DNA of 64,000 nucleotides from Pseudomonadota bacterium. Its GTDB lineage: Bacteria > Pseudomonadota > Alphaproteobacteria > Rhizobiales > Xanthobacteraceae. The notes beneath the pieces were generated by a model. It saw only the letters and a list, made by a program, of their open reading frames with translations, had not been told where the DNA came from and did no database searches. Below are positions 54,046-63,088 of the stretch, in pieces. Numbering within the stretch: the stretch's first letter is position 1; every line of letters starts with the position of its first letter. The position numbers and the translations under genes were made by a program. The stretch is taken from positions 109,913 through 173,912 of the forward strand of contig JAEWHP010000015.1 in NCBI GenBank assembly GCA_023387735.1, in the 5' to 3' direction.

Positions 54046-54471
54046 TCAGTGCCGGACCACCAGCACCGAGCACTTGGCGTAGCGGACGACATGGCCGGCG
54101 TTGGAGCCCAGGAAATAGGTTCGCATCGCCGGGCGGTGCGAGGTCATCACGATCAGGTCGGCCTTGATCGCCGCGGCCTCTTCGAGGATCTCGTGATAGA
54201 TGCCGCCCTGCCGCACCGCGATGGAAATGCGCGACGCCTCGATGCCGGATTCGCGCGCCACGATCGCGAGCGCTTCCTCTGCGGTCGCCCGTTGCTGGGC
54301 ATCGAAATCGGCCGGTACATATTCGGCCAGCATCACCGGCGTCATCGGCATCACGTTGAGCAGGCGCACCGAGCCGTGCCAGGTCTGCGCCAGCGTTGCG
54401 GCGGTGGCGATCGCGGGCTTGGTCAGGTCGGTATCGGTCAGATCGATCGGCACGAGAATCGACTTGAACAT
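54046..54471 (-). CDS. Universal stress protein (UspA family)
   Basis: A 141-residue protein from the ATG at 54471, with a strong AGGAGG upstream; a longer frame starts inside the phosphatase gene. The fold opens MFKSILVPIDLTDTD and ends VMTSHRPAMRTYFLGSNAGHVVRYAKCSVLVVRH, where the G-x2-G-x9-G(S)-like ATP-binding pattern is partly kept (GSNAGHVV). Such proteins bind ATP or AMP and aid stress survival. It follows the SixA-like phosphatase gene by 20 bp on the same strand, so the two are cotranscribed. Confidence 0.9.
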   Translation of the reverse strand: MFKSILVPIDLTDTDLTKPAIATAATLAQTWHGSVRLLNVMPMTPVMLAEYVPADFDAQQRATAEEALAIVARESGIEASRISIAVRQGGIYHEILEEAAAIKADLIVMTSHRPAMRTYFLGSNAGHVVRYAKCSVLVVRH

Positions 54472-54491
54472 CTGCGCCTCCTGCGTGAGCC

Positions 54492-55046
54492 TCAATCGTC
54501 CGAGGCGTGCTTCAGCAATTTCGGGCTGGTGAAACGCACGAGCCTGCCGCTACGGAACGCCACCTCGCTCCAGTCGTTAGTCGCGAAATCGATGATGGCA
54601 AGGCCCGCGGTCGGCAGATTGTCCTCGAGCGCCGTCTTCGCCGACGCGTCGCCGCTGCCGGTGAGCATCAGCGCCAGTTCATGCATGCCGGGATTGTGGC
54701 CGATCAGCATCAGCCGCTTGGGATCGTTGACCTCGGCCATGCGGATGATCTTCAGCAGTCCCGCCGGATCGGCGCCGTAGAGTTCATCGAGAAGTTCGAC
54801 CTGCGGCTGCTGCGCCGGTTCCCGCATTGCATCCTTCATCGCCTCGTTCGCGATTTCCCAGGTTTGGTGCGCCCGCACCGCCGTCGACACCAGGACGACG
54901 TCCGGAACGGGCGGGTGGTGGCCGATCCAGTCGCCGATGATGGCGGCATCCCGCCGGCCGCGGTCGTCGAGACGGCGGTCGTGATCGCGGCCCGAAGGCG
55001 CGTCGTGTTCGGTCTTGGCGTGACGCAGCAGCATCAAACGGCGCAT
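54492..55046 (-). CDS. SixA-like histidine phosphatase
   Basis: A 184-residue phosphoglycerate-mutase-fold enzyme. The catalytic loop LLRHAKTEHD (RHG-type motif with RHAK) begins the protein and the second catalytic His is in MLIGHNPGMHELAL. The RHAK start is shared with SixA, which removes phosphate from histidine in phosphorelay or PTS proteins. The adjacent stress gene suggests a signalling role, but substrates are unproved. It lies upstream of usp in a two-gene unit. Confidence 0.87.
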   Translation of the reverse strand: MRRLMLLRHAKTEHDAPSGRDHDRRLDDRGRRDAAIIGDWIGHHPPVPDVVLVSTAVRAHQTWEIANEAMKDAMREPAQQPQVELLDELYGADPAGLLKIIRMAEVNDPKRLMLIGHNPGMHELALMLTGSGDASAKTALEDNLPTAGLAIIDFATNDWSEVAFRSGRLVRFTSPKLLKHASDD

Positions 55047-55141
55047 GGGCGCAATCTCGATTCGGTCTCAGTTTGGACTAATCTACAAGCTCATGGCTGG
55101 GACAAGGTGACAAGCGCCGCAGCGGTCCGTAAGAAAACGAC

Positions 55142-56629
55142 ATGGCTGAGACTTTCACAAGTGCGACCAACGGCCTCGACGGCGACGCGCCTTTTGGCTC
55201 GCGTCTCTCCTTCGACCTGGACGTCGATATCTGCGTGGTCGGGGCCGGGCTTGCCGGTCTTACGGTGGCGCTGGAGGCCGCGCGCCTCGGCGCCAGTGTC
55301 GCCGTGCTCGAGGGCCGGCATGTCGGCTGGGGCGCCTCAGGCCATCAGCTTGGTACGGTCATGCCGGGATACAGCCTTCCCGTCGCCGAACTGATCGAAC
55401 GCGTCGGCCTCGACGATGCCCGCGAATTGTGGGCGCTGTCGAAGCTGGGCGCCGAATATGTTCGCGCCGCCGCCACCGAGCAGGGGATGCCCGGCATTGC
55501 GCTCAGCGAAGGCGCGCTGGAAGTTTCCAATGTCGACGCCGGCGAAACGCTGATCAGTCGCCTGCAGACGCTGAGCGCCGATTTCGATACCGAAGTCGAG
55601 GGATGGCAGGTCGACCGCGTGCGCGAGCAACTCGGCACGGCACGGTATTTCCACGGGATTCATTTTCCGCGCGCGTTCCAGATCGACGGCCGGAAATACA
55701 TCCACGGCCTGGCCGATCAGGCAAAGCGGGCAGGGGCGCGCATCTTCGAGGATACGCCCGTCGTCAGCATCGACTCCTCGGGCATTCGCAAGCGCATCGT
55801 GACTCCATCGGCACGGCTGCGTGCTGCCCACATCGTGCTGGCCGGCAACGTTCATCTCGGCGCGACGTTGCGGCGCCTGTCGGAAACGCTGCTGCCGGTC
55901 TGGCGTTATGCAGGCGTGACCGAGCCGCTCGGCGAGCGTCTTGGCGAGGTCATTTCATTCCGGGGTTCGGTAGCCGACAGCGACGGCATCGATCATTTCC
56001 GGATCGTGGACGGCGATCGGCTGATGTGGGCGAGCCCGGAGACCACCTGGGATGCGCGGCCGCGGCGCTTCGCAGCCGCCATTGCCCGCCGGATCGCGAC
56101 CATCTATCCGCGGCTCGGACCGGTCGCGATCGCCGACGTGTTCGGCGGTGCGGTCGGCGTAACCGTGCACGGCATGCCGCAGATCGGACAGATGCGCAAA
56201 GGCCTGTGGGTCGCGAGCGGATTCGGCCGTCAGGGGCTGAACACGTCGGCGATGGCGGGGCAACTGATCGCGCGCAGCATCCTCTGGGGTGATGATCGCT
56301 GGCGGCTGTTTTCACCGTTCGAACTGGTCTGGGCCGGCGGCCCGACCGGCCGGGTCGCCGGGCATCTGATCGGCCTGTGGGGCCGCGGCAGTTCCGCCGC
56401 GGCGGGCGCGCTGGCCCGTTATCGCGAGGGCGCGCGGTCGCGGGAACGTGTCCGCGAGGCGCGATTGGCGGAGGCCAACCGGCAGGCCGGTGCAAGAGTT
56501 CCGCGACAACCGCCGGGCGGTCCGCGTCCGGTGCATCCGCAGCCGCCGCGGCCGGTGGCGGCGCCGGAAAGTGCGCCGTCCGCCGTTCCCTCGCAGGAAA
56601 GTGAGAAAATTCGGGACGGATCCGTGTAA
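55142..56629 (+). CDS. FAD-dependent oxidoreductase of the DAO/PuuB family
   Basis: A 495-residue protein. The FAD fold starts DICVVGAGLAGLTVALEAARLGASVAVLEG and WGASGHQLGTVMPG completes the cofactor site. The C-terminal FAD part has GLWVASGFGRQGLNTSAMAGQLIA. The middle resembles gamma-glutamylputrescine or D-amino-acid/glycine oxidases, so it oxidises a secondary or primary amine. The last 75 residues are unusual: charged (SRERVREARLAEANRQ) then Pro-rich (PRQPPGGPRPVHPQPPRPV), with no role in this family. It starts 95 bp from the divergent phosphatase gene. Confidence 0.88.
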   Translation: MAETFTSATNGLDGDAPFGSRLSFDLDVDICVVGAGLAGLTVALEAARLGASVAVLEGRHVGWGASGHQLGTVMPGYSLPVAELIERVGLDDARELWALSKLGAEYVRAAATEQGMPGIALSEGALEVSNVDAGETLISRLQTLSADFDTEVEGWQVDRVREQLGTARYFHGIHFPRAFQIDGRKYIHGLADQAKRAGARIFEDTPVVSIDSSGIRKRIVTPSARLRAAHIVLAGNVHLGATLRRLSETLLPVWRYAGVTEPLGERLGEVISFRGSVADSDGIDHFRIVDGDRLMWASPETTWDARPRRFAAAIARRIATIYPRLGPVAIADVFGGAVGVTVHGMPQIGQMRKGLWVASGFGRQGLNTSAMAGQLIARSILWGDDRWRLFSPFELVWAGGPTGRVAGHLIGLWGRGSSAAAGALARYREGARSRERVREARLAEANRQAGARVPRQPPGGPRPVHPQPPRPVAAPESAPSAVPSQESEKIRDGSV

Positions 56630-56693
56630 CTTCGCGACGGGCGGGCCGTACCTGATGGCGAACCGATACGCCCGCCACCGCACGGAGACTTCC

Positions 56694-57194
56694 ATGATCG
56701 ACCGCCGCATCCTGCTCGCAACCGTCGCCGGCCTGTTTGGCCTAGCCGCCTTCCGCTGGCTGCGCATGACGCCGGCTGAGGCTGCCGGCAAATTCGAGAT
56801 CGAAAAGACCGACGCCGAATGGCGTGCGCAGCTCACGCCGCAGCAATATGAAATCCTGCGCAAGCATGGCACCGAGCGCCCGTGGTCGAGCCCGCTGCTG
56901 AAGGAAAAGCGCAAGGGCATCTTCGCCTGCGCCGGTTGCGACCTGCCGCTGTTCTCCTCGGAGACCAAGTACGACAGCGGTACCGGCTGGCCGAGCTTCT
57001 GGAAGCCGCTCGACAATGCCATTGGCGAAACCAGGGACACGTCGCTGGGGATGACCCGCACCGAAGTTCATTGCCGCCGCTGCGGCGGACATATGGGCCA
57101 CGTCTTCGACGACGGGCCTCAGCCGACCGGCCTGCGCTACTGCATCGACGGATTCGGGCTGGTGTTCCACCCGGCAGGTCCGTCGGCGTCCTAG
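56694..57194 (+). CDS. msrB: Exported peptide-methionine (R)-S-oxide reductase
   Basis: A 166-residue protein from the ATG at 56694, with GGAG 7 bases upstream; longer frames are open but enter the previous gene. The N terminus MIDRRILLATVAGLFGLAAF has twin arginines before a hydrophobic segment, so Tat or Sec export is likely. The MsrB domain (35-160) has both zinc CxxC pairs (CAGC and CRRC), SGTGWPSFW, GGHMGHVFDDGP, and the catalytic Cys in LRYCIDGFG, where the usual Asn after Ile is Asp. It repairs oxidised Met in envelope proteins. Confidence 0.92.
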   Translation: MIDRRILLATVAGLFGLAAFRWLRMTPAEAAGKFEIEKTDAEWRAQLTPQQYEILRKHGTERPWSSPLLKEKRKGIFACAGCDLPLFSSETKYDSGTGWPSFWKPLDNAIGETRDTSLGMTRTEVHCRRCGGHMGHVFDDGPQPTGLRYCIDGFGLVFHPAGPSAS

Positions 57195-57233
57195 CCCGTC
57201 GCGCCCGGCAATTGTTGCCCGCCCGGCAATTGT

Positions 57234-57261
57234 GCCCCGGTCTCCGGACCGGGGCTTTTTT
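57234..57261 (+). terminator. Intrinsic terminator after msrB
   Basis: An 8-bp stem GCCCCGGT/ACCGGGGC with a 6-nt loop and a T6 tract, 40 bp after the msrB stop. It insulates the flagellar promoter directly downstream. Confidence 0.87.
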
Positions 57262-57294
57262 ATTAAATCATTGATTTGTATATATTTTACAGGT

Positions 57295-57309
57295 TGGCAC
57301 GACGCTTGC
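57295..57309 (+). promoter_or_regulatory. Sigma-54 promoter of the hook operon
   Basis: TGGCAC-GACGC-TTGC matches the -24/-12 consensus TGGCAC-N5-TTGC without mismatch. It lies 74 bp before the flgE start, in a short AT-rich stretch. RpoN control of middle-class flagellar genes is known in several alphaproteobacteria. Confidence 0.8.
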
Positions 57310-57382
57310 GACATGTTCTCCCGACGCGGCCTGGGGTCACTGAGACCGGCTGGCCGCCCGGATCGAATTTGGAGAACATGTC

Positions 57383-59194
57383 ATGGGTATCTTCGGCGCT
57401 CTTACCACCGCGGTCGGTGGCCTTCGGGCGAACTCCTACGCGCTGGAAAACGTCTCGGGCAACATCGCCAACTCGCAGACCACGGCGTTCAAGCGCGTCG
57501 ACACCTCCTTCCTCGATCTCATTCCGCAGACCTCGTCGACGGCGCAGCTTGCCGGCGGCGTGACCACGCAATCGCGCTCCACCAACTCGGTGCAGGGCGA
57601 CGTGCAGACGGCATCGGTCGCGACCTTCATGGCGATCAACGGCAACGGCTTCTTCGCGGTGCAGAAGCCCGGCAACTTCACCGACGGCACGCCGGTGTTC
57701 GACGGCGTCGACCGCTTCACCCGCCGCGGCGACTTCCAGATCGACAAGAGCGGCTATCTCGTCAACGGCGCCGGCTACTATCTGCAGGGCGTTCCGATCG
57801 ACCCGACCACCGGCAACCCGTCCGGCAGTTCGCCGCAGGTTTTGAGGTTTCAGAACGACTTCCTGCCGGCACAGGAAACCACCCGCATCGACTACCGCGC
57901 CAACCTCGCCAGCTATCCGCTGACGACCAGGCACGACGTTTCCGTTCCCGGATCGGAATTGATTGCGCCGGGCTCGTACACGTCGGGATATAATCCGCTG
58001 GTGGTGGGGACGCCCCCGGCACCCTACACGGATTCCATCGCCCCGGGCACCATTCAGAGCAACAAGGCCACGCCGTCAGTAGCGAACACGCTACTGACCC
58101 TGCTCAACGGCGCGGCCGGCACCGACTCGATCTCGGCCAACTTCATCGCCGGCGATACCATCACGGTCAATGGTACCAACACGATCACCTTCATGGCGTC
58201 AGGCGCGGTCGGCCCCAACCAGATCAACATCGGCGACGACATCGGCACCTTGCTGGGCAAGATCGACGCGCTCACGGGCACGGCAATCCCATCCTCGATC
58301 AGCGGCGGCGCGATCACGCTGCATTCCGGCACGACCTCGGATCTGTCGGTCACCAGCAACAACACCACCGCATTCGCAGCGCTCGGCTTCACCGGTACCG
58401 CGACGGCGACGCGCGGCGGCGGCGGCACGATTGGTACCGGTCAGGTGATCGGCAACGACACCTCGACGTTCCTCAACGAGTCGGTCGCGGGCGGCGCGGT
58501 CACGACCTACGACGTGTCGGGCGCGCCGGTGAACCTGCAATTCCGCTGGGCCAAGACCGACTCGGCCTCGCTCGGCCCCGGCCATACCGATACCTGGAAC
58601 CTGTTCTACCAGGTCAATCCCAACGCAACCGGCACCCAGGTCGCGTGGCAGAACGTCAACACCAACTTCACCTTCTCGGCCTCAGGCCAGATGTCGCCGG
58701 TGATACCGAACATCACGCTCAACAATGCGGTGGTCAACGGCGTGTCGCTGGGCAGCCCCGTCATCAACTTCGGCACCGGCGGCGTCACCCAGTTCGCCGA
58801 TGCCAACGGCAACGTCCAGGTCAACCAGATTCAGCAGGACGGTTTCCCGGCCGGCCAGTTGCAGTCCGTCGGCGTCGGCACCAACGGCCGCATCATCGGC
58901 AACTACTCCAACGGCCGCAACCTCGACCTCGCCGAAATCTCGGTGGCGACCTTCAACGGCACCAACTTCCTCAAGCGCGTCAACGGCGGCGCGTTCGAGG
59001 TGACCGACGCATCCGGCCAGGCGCTGTACGGCAAGGCCGGCACCATCGTCGGCTCGTCGCTGGAAGGATCCAACACCGACATCGCCGACGAGTTCACCAA
59101 GCTGATCGTCACCCAGCAGGCGTACTCGGCGAACACCAAGGTCATCACCACCTCCAACACAATGGTGCAGGATCTCCTGAACGTGCTGCGCTGA
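57383..59194 (+). CDS. flgE: Flagellar hook protein FlgE with inserted flagellin-like domain
   Basis: A 603-residue protein, longer than the usual 400-450. The N terminus MGIFGALTTAVGGLRANSYALENVSGNIANSQTTAFKR and C terminus LEGSNTDIADEFTKLIVTQQAYSANTKVITTSNTMVQDLLN form the rod-side coiled coil. FMAINGNGFFAV and TRRGDFQIDKSGYLV are classic hook segments. Residues about 243-340 are an extra domain (GAAGTDSISANFIAGDTITV ... AALGFTGTA) that also appears in FlgL. It starts 74 bp after a sigma-54 promoter and heads flgE-flgK-flgL. Confidence 0.92.
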   Translation: MGIFGALTTAVGGLRANSYALENVSGNIANSQTTAFKRVDTSFLDLIPQTSSTAQLAGGVTTQSRSTNSVQGDVQTASVATFMAINGNGFFAVQKPGNFTDGTPVFDGVDRFTRRGDFQIDKSGYLVNGAGYYLQGVPIDPTTGNPSGSSPQVLRFQNDFLPAQETTRIDYRANLASYPLTTRHDVSVPGSELIAPGSYTSGYNPLVVGTPPAPYTDSIAPGTIQSNKATPSVANTLLTLLNGAAGTDSISANFIAGDTITVNGTNTITFMASGAVGPNQINIGDDIGTLLGKIDALTGTAIPSSISGGAITLHSGTTSDLSVTSNNTTAFAALGFTGTATATRGGGGTIGTGQVIGNDTSTFLNESVAGGAVTTYDVSGAPVNLQFRWAKTDSASLGPGHTDTWNLFYQVNPNATGTQVAWQNVNTNFTFSASGQMSPVIPNITLNNAVVNGVSLGSPVINFGTGGVTQFADANGNVQVNQIQQDGFPAGQLQSVGVGTNGRIIGNYSNGRNLDLAEISVATFNGTNFLKRVNGGAFEVTDASGQALYGKAGTIVGSSLEGSNTDIADEFTKLIVTQQAYSANTKVITTSNTMVQDLLNVLR

Positions 59195-59241
59195 CTTTCG
59201 ACCGCGATGTTCGCGATGCGATTTGAGATGGACAATTAGTC

Positions 59242-61128
59242 ATGGGTTTGAGCCAAGCTCTCTCGACCGCGATGTCTGGCCTGCGCGCGACGCAGGCTGC
59301 GATCTCGCTGGTCGGATCGAACGTCGCCAACTCGGAGACGCCGGGCTACGTCAGGAAGTCGGTGATCCAGGTCGCCGGCATGACCGGCGACTACGGGTCG
59401 AGCGTTCTCCTCAACGGTGTCGACCGGCAACTCGATCAGTATCTGCAGACGCAGTTGCGCACGGAAACGTCGGGCGCAGCCTATGCCGATATCCGTGCGA
59501 CGTTTCTCGCCAACCTGCAGAACGTCTACGGAAATCCGGGCGAAACCGGTACCATCGAGGATTCTTTCAACAAGCTCCTGACCGCCTTCCAGGGGCTGTC
59601 GACCAGCCCGGACTCGCAGTCGGCGCGGATCGGTGCGGTGGCCGCCGCGCAGACCATGGCGGAGACGCTCAACGCCACGACCCAGGGCATCCAGAACCTT
59701 CGCGCCAACGCCGAGATGGGGATCAACGATTCCATCGTCACGGCGAACAACGCGATGGCCCAGATCGCGTTCATCAACAACCAACTCCAGAACAACGGCA
59801 AGACCGACGCGGCGACGGCCTCGCTACTGGACCAGCGCGATCAGTACATCACGCAGCTGTCAGCACTGGTCGACATCAGGACCGTCGTCAACGACCTGAA
59901 CCAGGTAACGGTGTTCACGAATTCGGGCGTGCAACTCGTCGGCACCGAGGCGGCGCAGCTGACCTTCAATCCGCAGGGCACGGTAACGCCCAACACGCTG
60001 TACAATCCGACCGATCCGAGCAAGAGTAACGTCGGCACCATCACGATCAATTTTCCGCACGGCGGCAGCTACGATCTGGTGTCCACCAACTCGATCCGTT
60101 CGGGCAAGATCGCGGCCTTTCTGGAACTGCGCGACGTCACGCTGGTCAAGGCGCAGGCACAGGTCGACCAGTTTGCGGCATCGATGGCGAGCGCGCTGTC
60201 GGACAAGACGACCGCCGGCACCGCCGCTCCGGCTTCGGTTTTGCCCCAGGCCGGCTATGACCTCGACCTTGCAGGGCTGCAGTCCGGCAACGTCGTTCAT
60301 CTCACCTACAAGGACAACACCACCGGCGTCACGCACAATCTCTCGATCGTGCGCGTCGATGATCCGGGCGTGCTGCCGCTGAGCAATACGGCGACGCTTG
60401 ATCCGAACGACCGGGTCCTCGGTATAGACTTCACCGGCGGCATGAGCTCGGTCGTGTCCCAGCTCAACGCGGCGCTTGGGACGAGCGCTAACCTTCAGTT
60501 TTCGAATCCTTCCGGCTCGACGCTGCGCGTCCTCGACGACGGCGCGCCGAACCGCTCGGACGTTCTCGCGGCGTCGGTCACCACGACGATGTCGTCGCTC
60601 ACCAGCGGCAGTCCGGAGTTCGCGTTGTTCACCGACAATGGCGGGCTCTATAGCGGTGCGATCACCGCCAACGGCTCCCAGCAGGTCGGTCTCGCGGGGC
60701 GCATCAGCGTCAACCTTGGACTGCTCGGCGATCCCTCGCGCACCATCGTGTTCTCCACCAGCCCGTTGACAGCGGCCGGCGACACCACGCGCGCCAACTT
60801 CATTCTCAACCAGCTGCAGAACGGCAGCTATCGCTATTCGCCGCAGACGGGTATCGGCACGACGGGCGCTCCGTTTACCGGCACGCTGACCAATTTTGCC
60901 AAGCAGTTCATCAGCCAGCAGGGCGAAGCGGCCACTGCAGCCAAGCAACTCTCCGATGGCCAGTCGGTCGTGCTCAACACCCTGCAGAAAAAGGTAACTG
61001 ATGCCTCGGGCGTCAACATCGACGACGAGATGGCGCATCTGCTGGCATTGCAAAATGCTTATTCCGCGAATGCGCGCGTGATGTCGTCCATCAAGCAGAT
61101 GTACGACACGCTGATCCAGGCGATGTGA
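59242..61128 (+). CDS. flgK: Flagellar hook-associated protein 1 FlgK
   Basis: A 628-residue protein. The N terminus MGLSQALSTAMSGLRATQAAISLVGSNVANSETPGYVRK and C terminus VNIDDEMAHLLALQNAYSANARVMSSIKQMYDTLIQAM are typical of the hook-filament junction protein. The central part (about 180-560) is variable and surface exposed. It lies 47 bp after flgE and 7 bp before flgL, in the same operon. Confidence 0.94.
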   Translation: MGLSQALSTAMSGLRATQAAISLVGSNVANSETPGYVRKSVIQVAGMTGDYGSSVLLNGVDRQLDQYLQTQLRTETSGAAYADIRATFLANLQNVYGNPGETGTIEDSFNKLLTAFQGLSTSPDSQSARIGAVAAAQTMAETLNATTQGIQNLRANAEMGINDSIVTANNAMAQIAFINNQLQNNGKTDAATASLLDQRDQYITQLSALVDIRTVVNDLNQVTVFTNSGVQLVGTEAAQLTFNPQGTVTPNTLYNPTDPSKSNVGTITINFPHGGSYDLVSTNSIRSGKIAAFLELRDVTLVKAQAQVDQFAASMASALSDKTTAGTAAPASVLPQAGYDLDLAGLQSGNVVHLTYKDNTTGVTHNLSIVRVDDPGVLPLSNTATLDPNDRVLGIDFTGGMSSVVSQLNAALGTSANLQFSNPSGSTLRVLDDGAPNRSDVLAASVTTTMSSLTSGSPEFALFTDNGGLYSGAITANGSQQVGLAGRISVNLGLLGDPSRTIVFSTSPLTAAGDTTRANFILNQLQNGSYRYSPQTGIGTTGAPFTGTLTNFAKQFISQQGEAATAAKQLSDGQSVVLNTLQKKVTDASGVNIDDEMAHLLALQNAYSANARVMSSIKQMYDTLIQAM

Positions 61129-61135
61129 GGGTTTC

Positions 61136-63013
61136 ATGTCTATCGATGGCGTTAACGGCAGGACCTCCTACATCGGTACTTCGATCATTGGCCTGCGCAA
61201 CCAGCTCAATGATCTGACGCAACAGCTCGCAAGCGGCAGGGTTTCGACGACCTATGCCGGGCAGGGCGCCAATCGCGGCTTTGCGCTCAGCCTGCGCGCC
61301 CAGGTCAGCAGCTTCGACGCCTTCAAGGACACCGCAACCAACGTCAATACGCGGCTCAGCGTCGTCAACCTCGCGCTGCAGGGAATGGTCGATATCGGCA
61401 AGTCGGTCAAAAGCGCAGCCAGCACATCGACCATCGTGCTCAACGACAGCGGCCAGACCTCCGGCCAGATCACCGCGCAGGCGGCGTTCTCCAATGCGAT
61501 TTCGCTGCTCAACAGCCAGTCGGGCGATCGCTATCTGTTTTCCGGCCGCACCACCGACGCGGCCGCGACGGTGCCGGCCGACGTCATGCTCAATGGCATC
61601 GGGACTCAGGCGGGCCTCAAGCAATTGATCAACGAGCGCCGCCAGGCGGATCAGGGCGTCGGCAACATGGCGCACCTCACAGTCTCGTCGCCGCCGCTGA
61701 CGACGACCGTGACCAGTCTCGCCGAAGACGCTTCGTCTTTTGGGTTGAAACTCGGCGCGGTTACTTCATCGCTGACCGGTGCGACCGTGACACAGCCGGC
61801 CGGCACGCCGCCGGCAGTGACGGTGGATCTCGGCGCCGTCAATCCGAACGATGGTGACAAGATTTCGTTCAACTTCAATCTGCCTGACGGAACCAGCGAG
61901 CAGATCACCCTGACGGCGACCACGACGACCCCAACACCGGCCGGCTCGTTCCTGATTGGCGCTGACACCGCCGCGACGACGGCGAACCTGCAGGCTGCTT
62001 TGACGTCCTCGGTCCAGACGCTGAGCGACACTGCGCTCGTCGCCGCGTCGGCGATCGCGGCTTCGAACAACTTCTTCAATCCGTCGGCGACCGTCGTTGG
62101 CAGCGCCGTCAACAACCAGGACACAGTGCCGGCGCCGATCAGCGGCAACACGTTGCTATCCGGCGCAGCCGGGACGGATTCGCTGGCTGCAAGCTTCGCC
62201 GCGGGCGATACTATCACGGTCAACGGCACGCCGATCACGTTCGTCGCTTCCGGCGCGACCGGCAATCAGCTCAATATCACCGACAGCGTACAGACCCTGC
62301 TGGCGAAGATCGATTCGATCACCGGCACGGGAACGCCGTCGACGGTGACCGGCGGCGCGATCGCATTGCACGGCGGCGACGGCGACAGCCTGACGATCTC
62401 CAGTTCGAACGCGGCGGCATTTGCCGCTCTCGGCTTCAGCGGCACTGCGAGCGCAAACCCGGCGCCGCTGCGCGTCGATGGTCCCCCGTTCGCCACCGCT
62501 ACCAATCTGATCGGCGGCACGTCCGCCAATACTGTGTCGTGGTACACCGGCGAAGTGGGGACCGACTCGCCGCGCGGCACTGCGGTCGCTCGCGTCGATC
62601 AATCGGTCACGGTGCAGTATGGTGCGCGCGCCAATGAACAGGCGTTGCGGTATCAGTTGCAGAACATTGCCGTTTATTCCGCAGTCACCACCAATGCCAA
62701 CAACCCCAATTCGAAGGCGCAGGTGAACGCGCTGCAGCAACGCATTTCGGCAAACCTTGCGCCGCAGAACGGGCAGCAATCGATCCAGGACATGCAGGCG
62801 GAGTTTGCCGGCGCGCAGACCGCGATCAAGGCGGCGACCGATCGGCAGACTCAGCTCAAGGGCATGGCGCAGACCATGCTCGACCAGATCGAAGGCATCA
62901 ATCAGGACGAGGTGGCGACCAAGATCCTGGCGCTGCAGACCAGCCTGCAGGCCTCGTATCAAACCACTTCGATGCTCTACCAGACCTCGCTGACCAAGTT
63001 CCTGCCGATGTAA
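61136..63013 (+). CDS. flgL: Flagellar hook-associated protein 3 FlgL, enlarged
   Basis: A 625-residue protein, about twice the usual 300. The N terminus (TSYIGTSIIGLRNQLNDLTQQLASGRVSTTYAG) and the C terminus (AEFAGAQTAIKAATDRQTQLKGMAQTMLDQIEGINQDEVATKILALQTSLQASYQTTSML) are flagellin/FlgL-like helices. The extra middle holds two related beta-rich segments, including residues 343-438 (GAAGTDSLAASFAAGDTITV ... AALGFSGTA), homologous to the insert in FlgE. It starts 7 bp after flgK and is followed by a terminator 28 bp past the stop. Confidence 0.88.
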   Translation: MSIDGVNGRTSYIGTSIIGLRNQLNDLTQQLASGRVSTTYAGQGANRGFALSLRAQVSSFDAFKDTATNVNTRLSVVNLALQGMVDIGKSVKSAASTSTIVLNDSGQTSGQITAQAAFSNAISLLNSQSGDRYLFSGRTTDAAATVPADVMLNGIGTQAGLKQLINERRQADQGVGNMAHLTVSSPPLTTTVTSLAEDASSFGLKLGAVTSSLTGATVTQPAGTPPAVTVDLGAVNPNDGDKISFNFNLPDGTSEQITLTATTTTPTPAGSFLIGADTAATTANLQAALTSSVQTLSDTALVAASAIAASNNFFNPSATVVGSAVNNQDTVPAPISGNTLLSGAAGTDSLAASFAAGDTITVNGTPITFVASGATGNQLNITDSVQTLLAKIDSITGTGTPSTVTGGAIALHGGDGDSLTISSSNAAAFAALGFSGTASANPAPLRVDGPPFATATNLIGGTSANTVSWYTGEVGTDSPRGTAVARVDQSVTVQYGARANEQALRYQLQNIAVYSAVTTNANNPNSKAQVNALQQRISANLAPQNGQQSIQDMQAEFAGAQTAIKAATDRQTQLKGMAQTMLDQIEGINQDEVATKILALQTSLQASYQTTSMLYQTSLTKFLPM

Positions 63014-63041
63014 TGGGCTGGCTTGCGAAACTGTCGGTAGG

Positions 63042-63070
63042 AAAAGGCCTCTCAGCGGAGGCCTTTTATT
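63042..63070 (+). terminator. Terminator of the flgE-flgK-flgL operon
   Basis: A 10-bp stem (AAAAGGCCTC with GAGGCCTTTT) and a 6-nt loop, ending in TTTTATTTT. The A-rich left arm means it may also act on the convergent flbT transcript. Confidence 0.87.
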
Positions 63071-63088
63071 TTGGCAGCGTCGCGGTGG

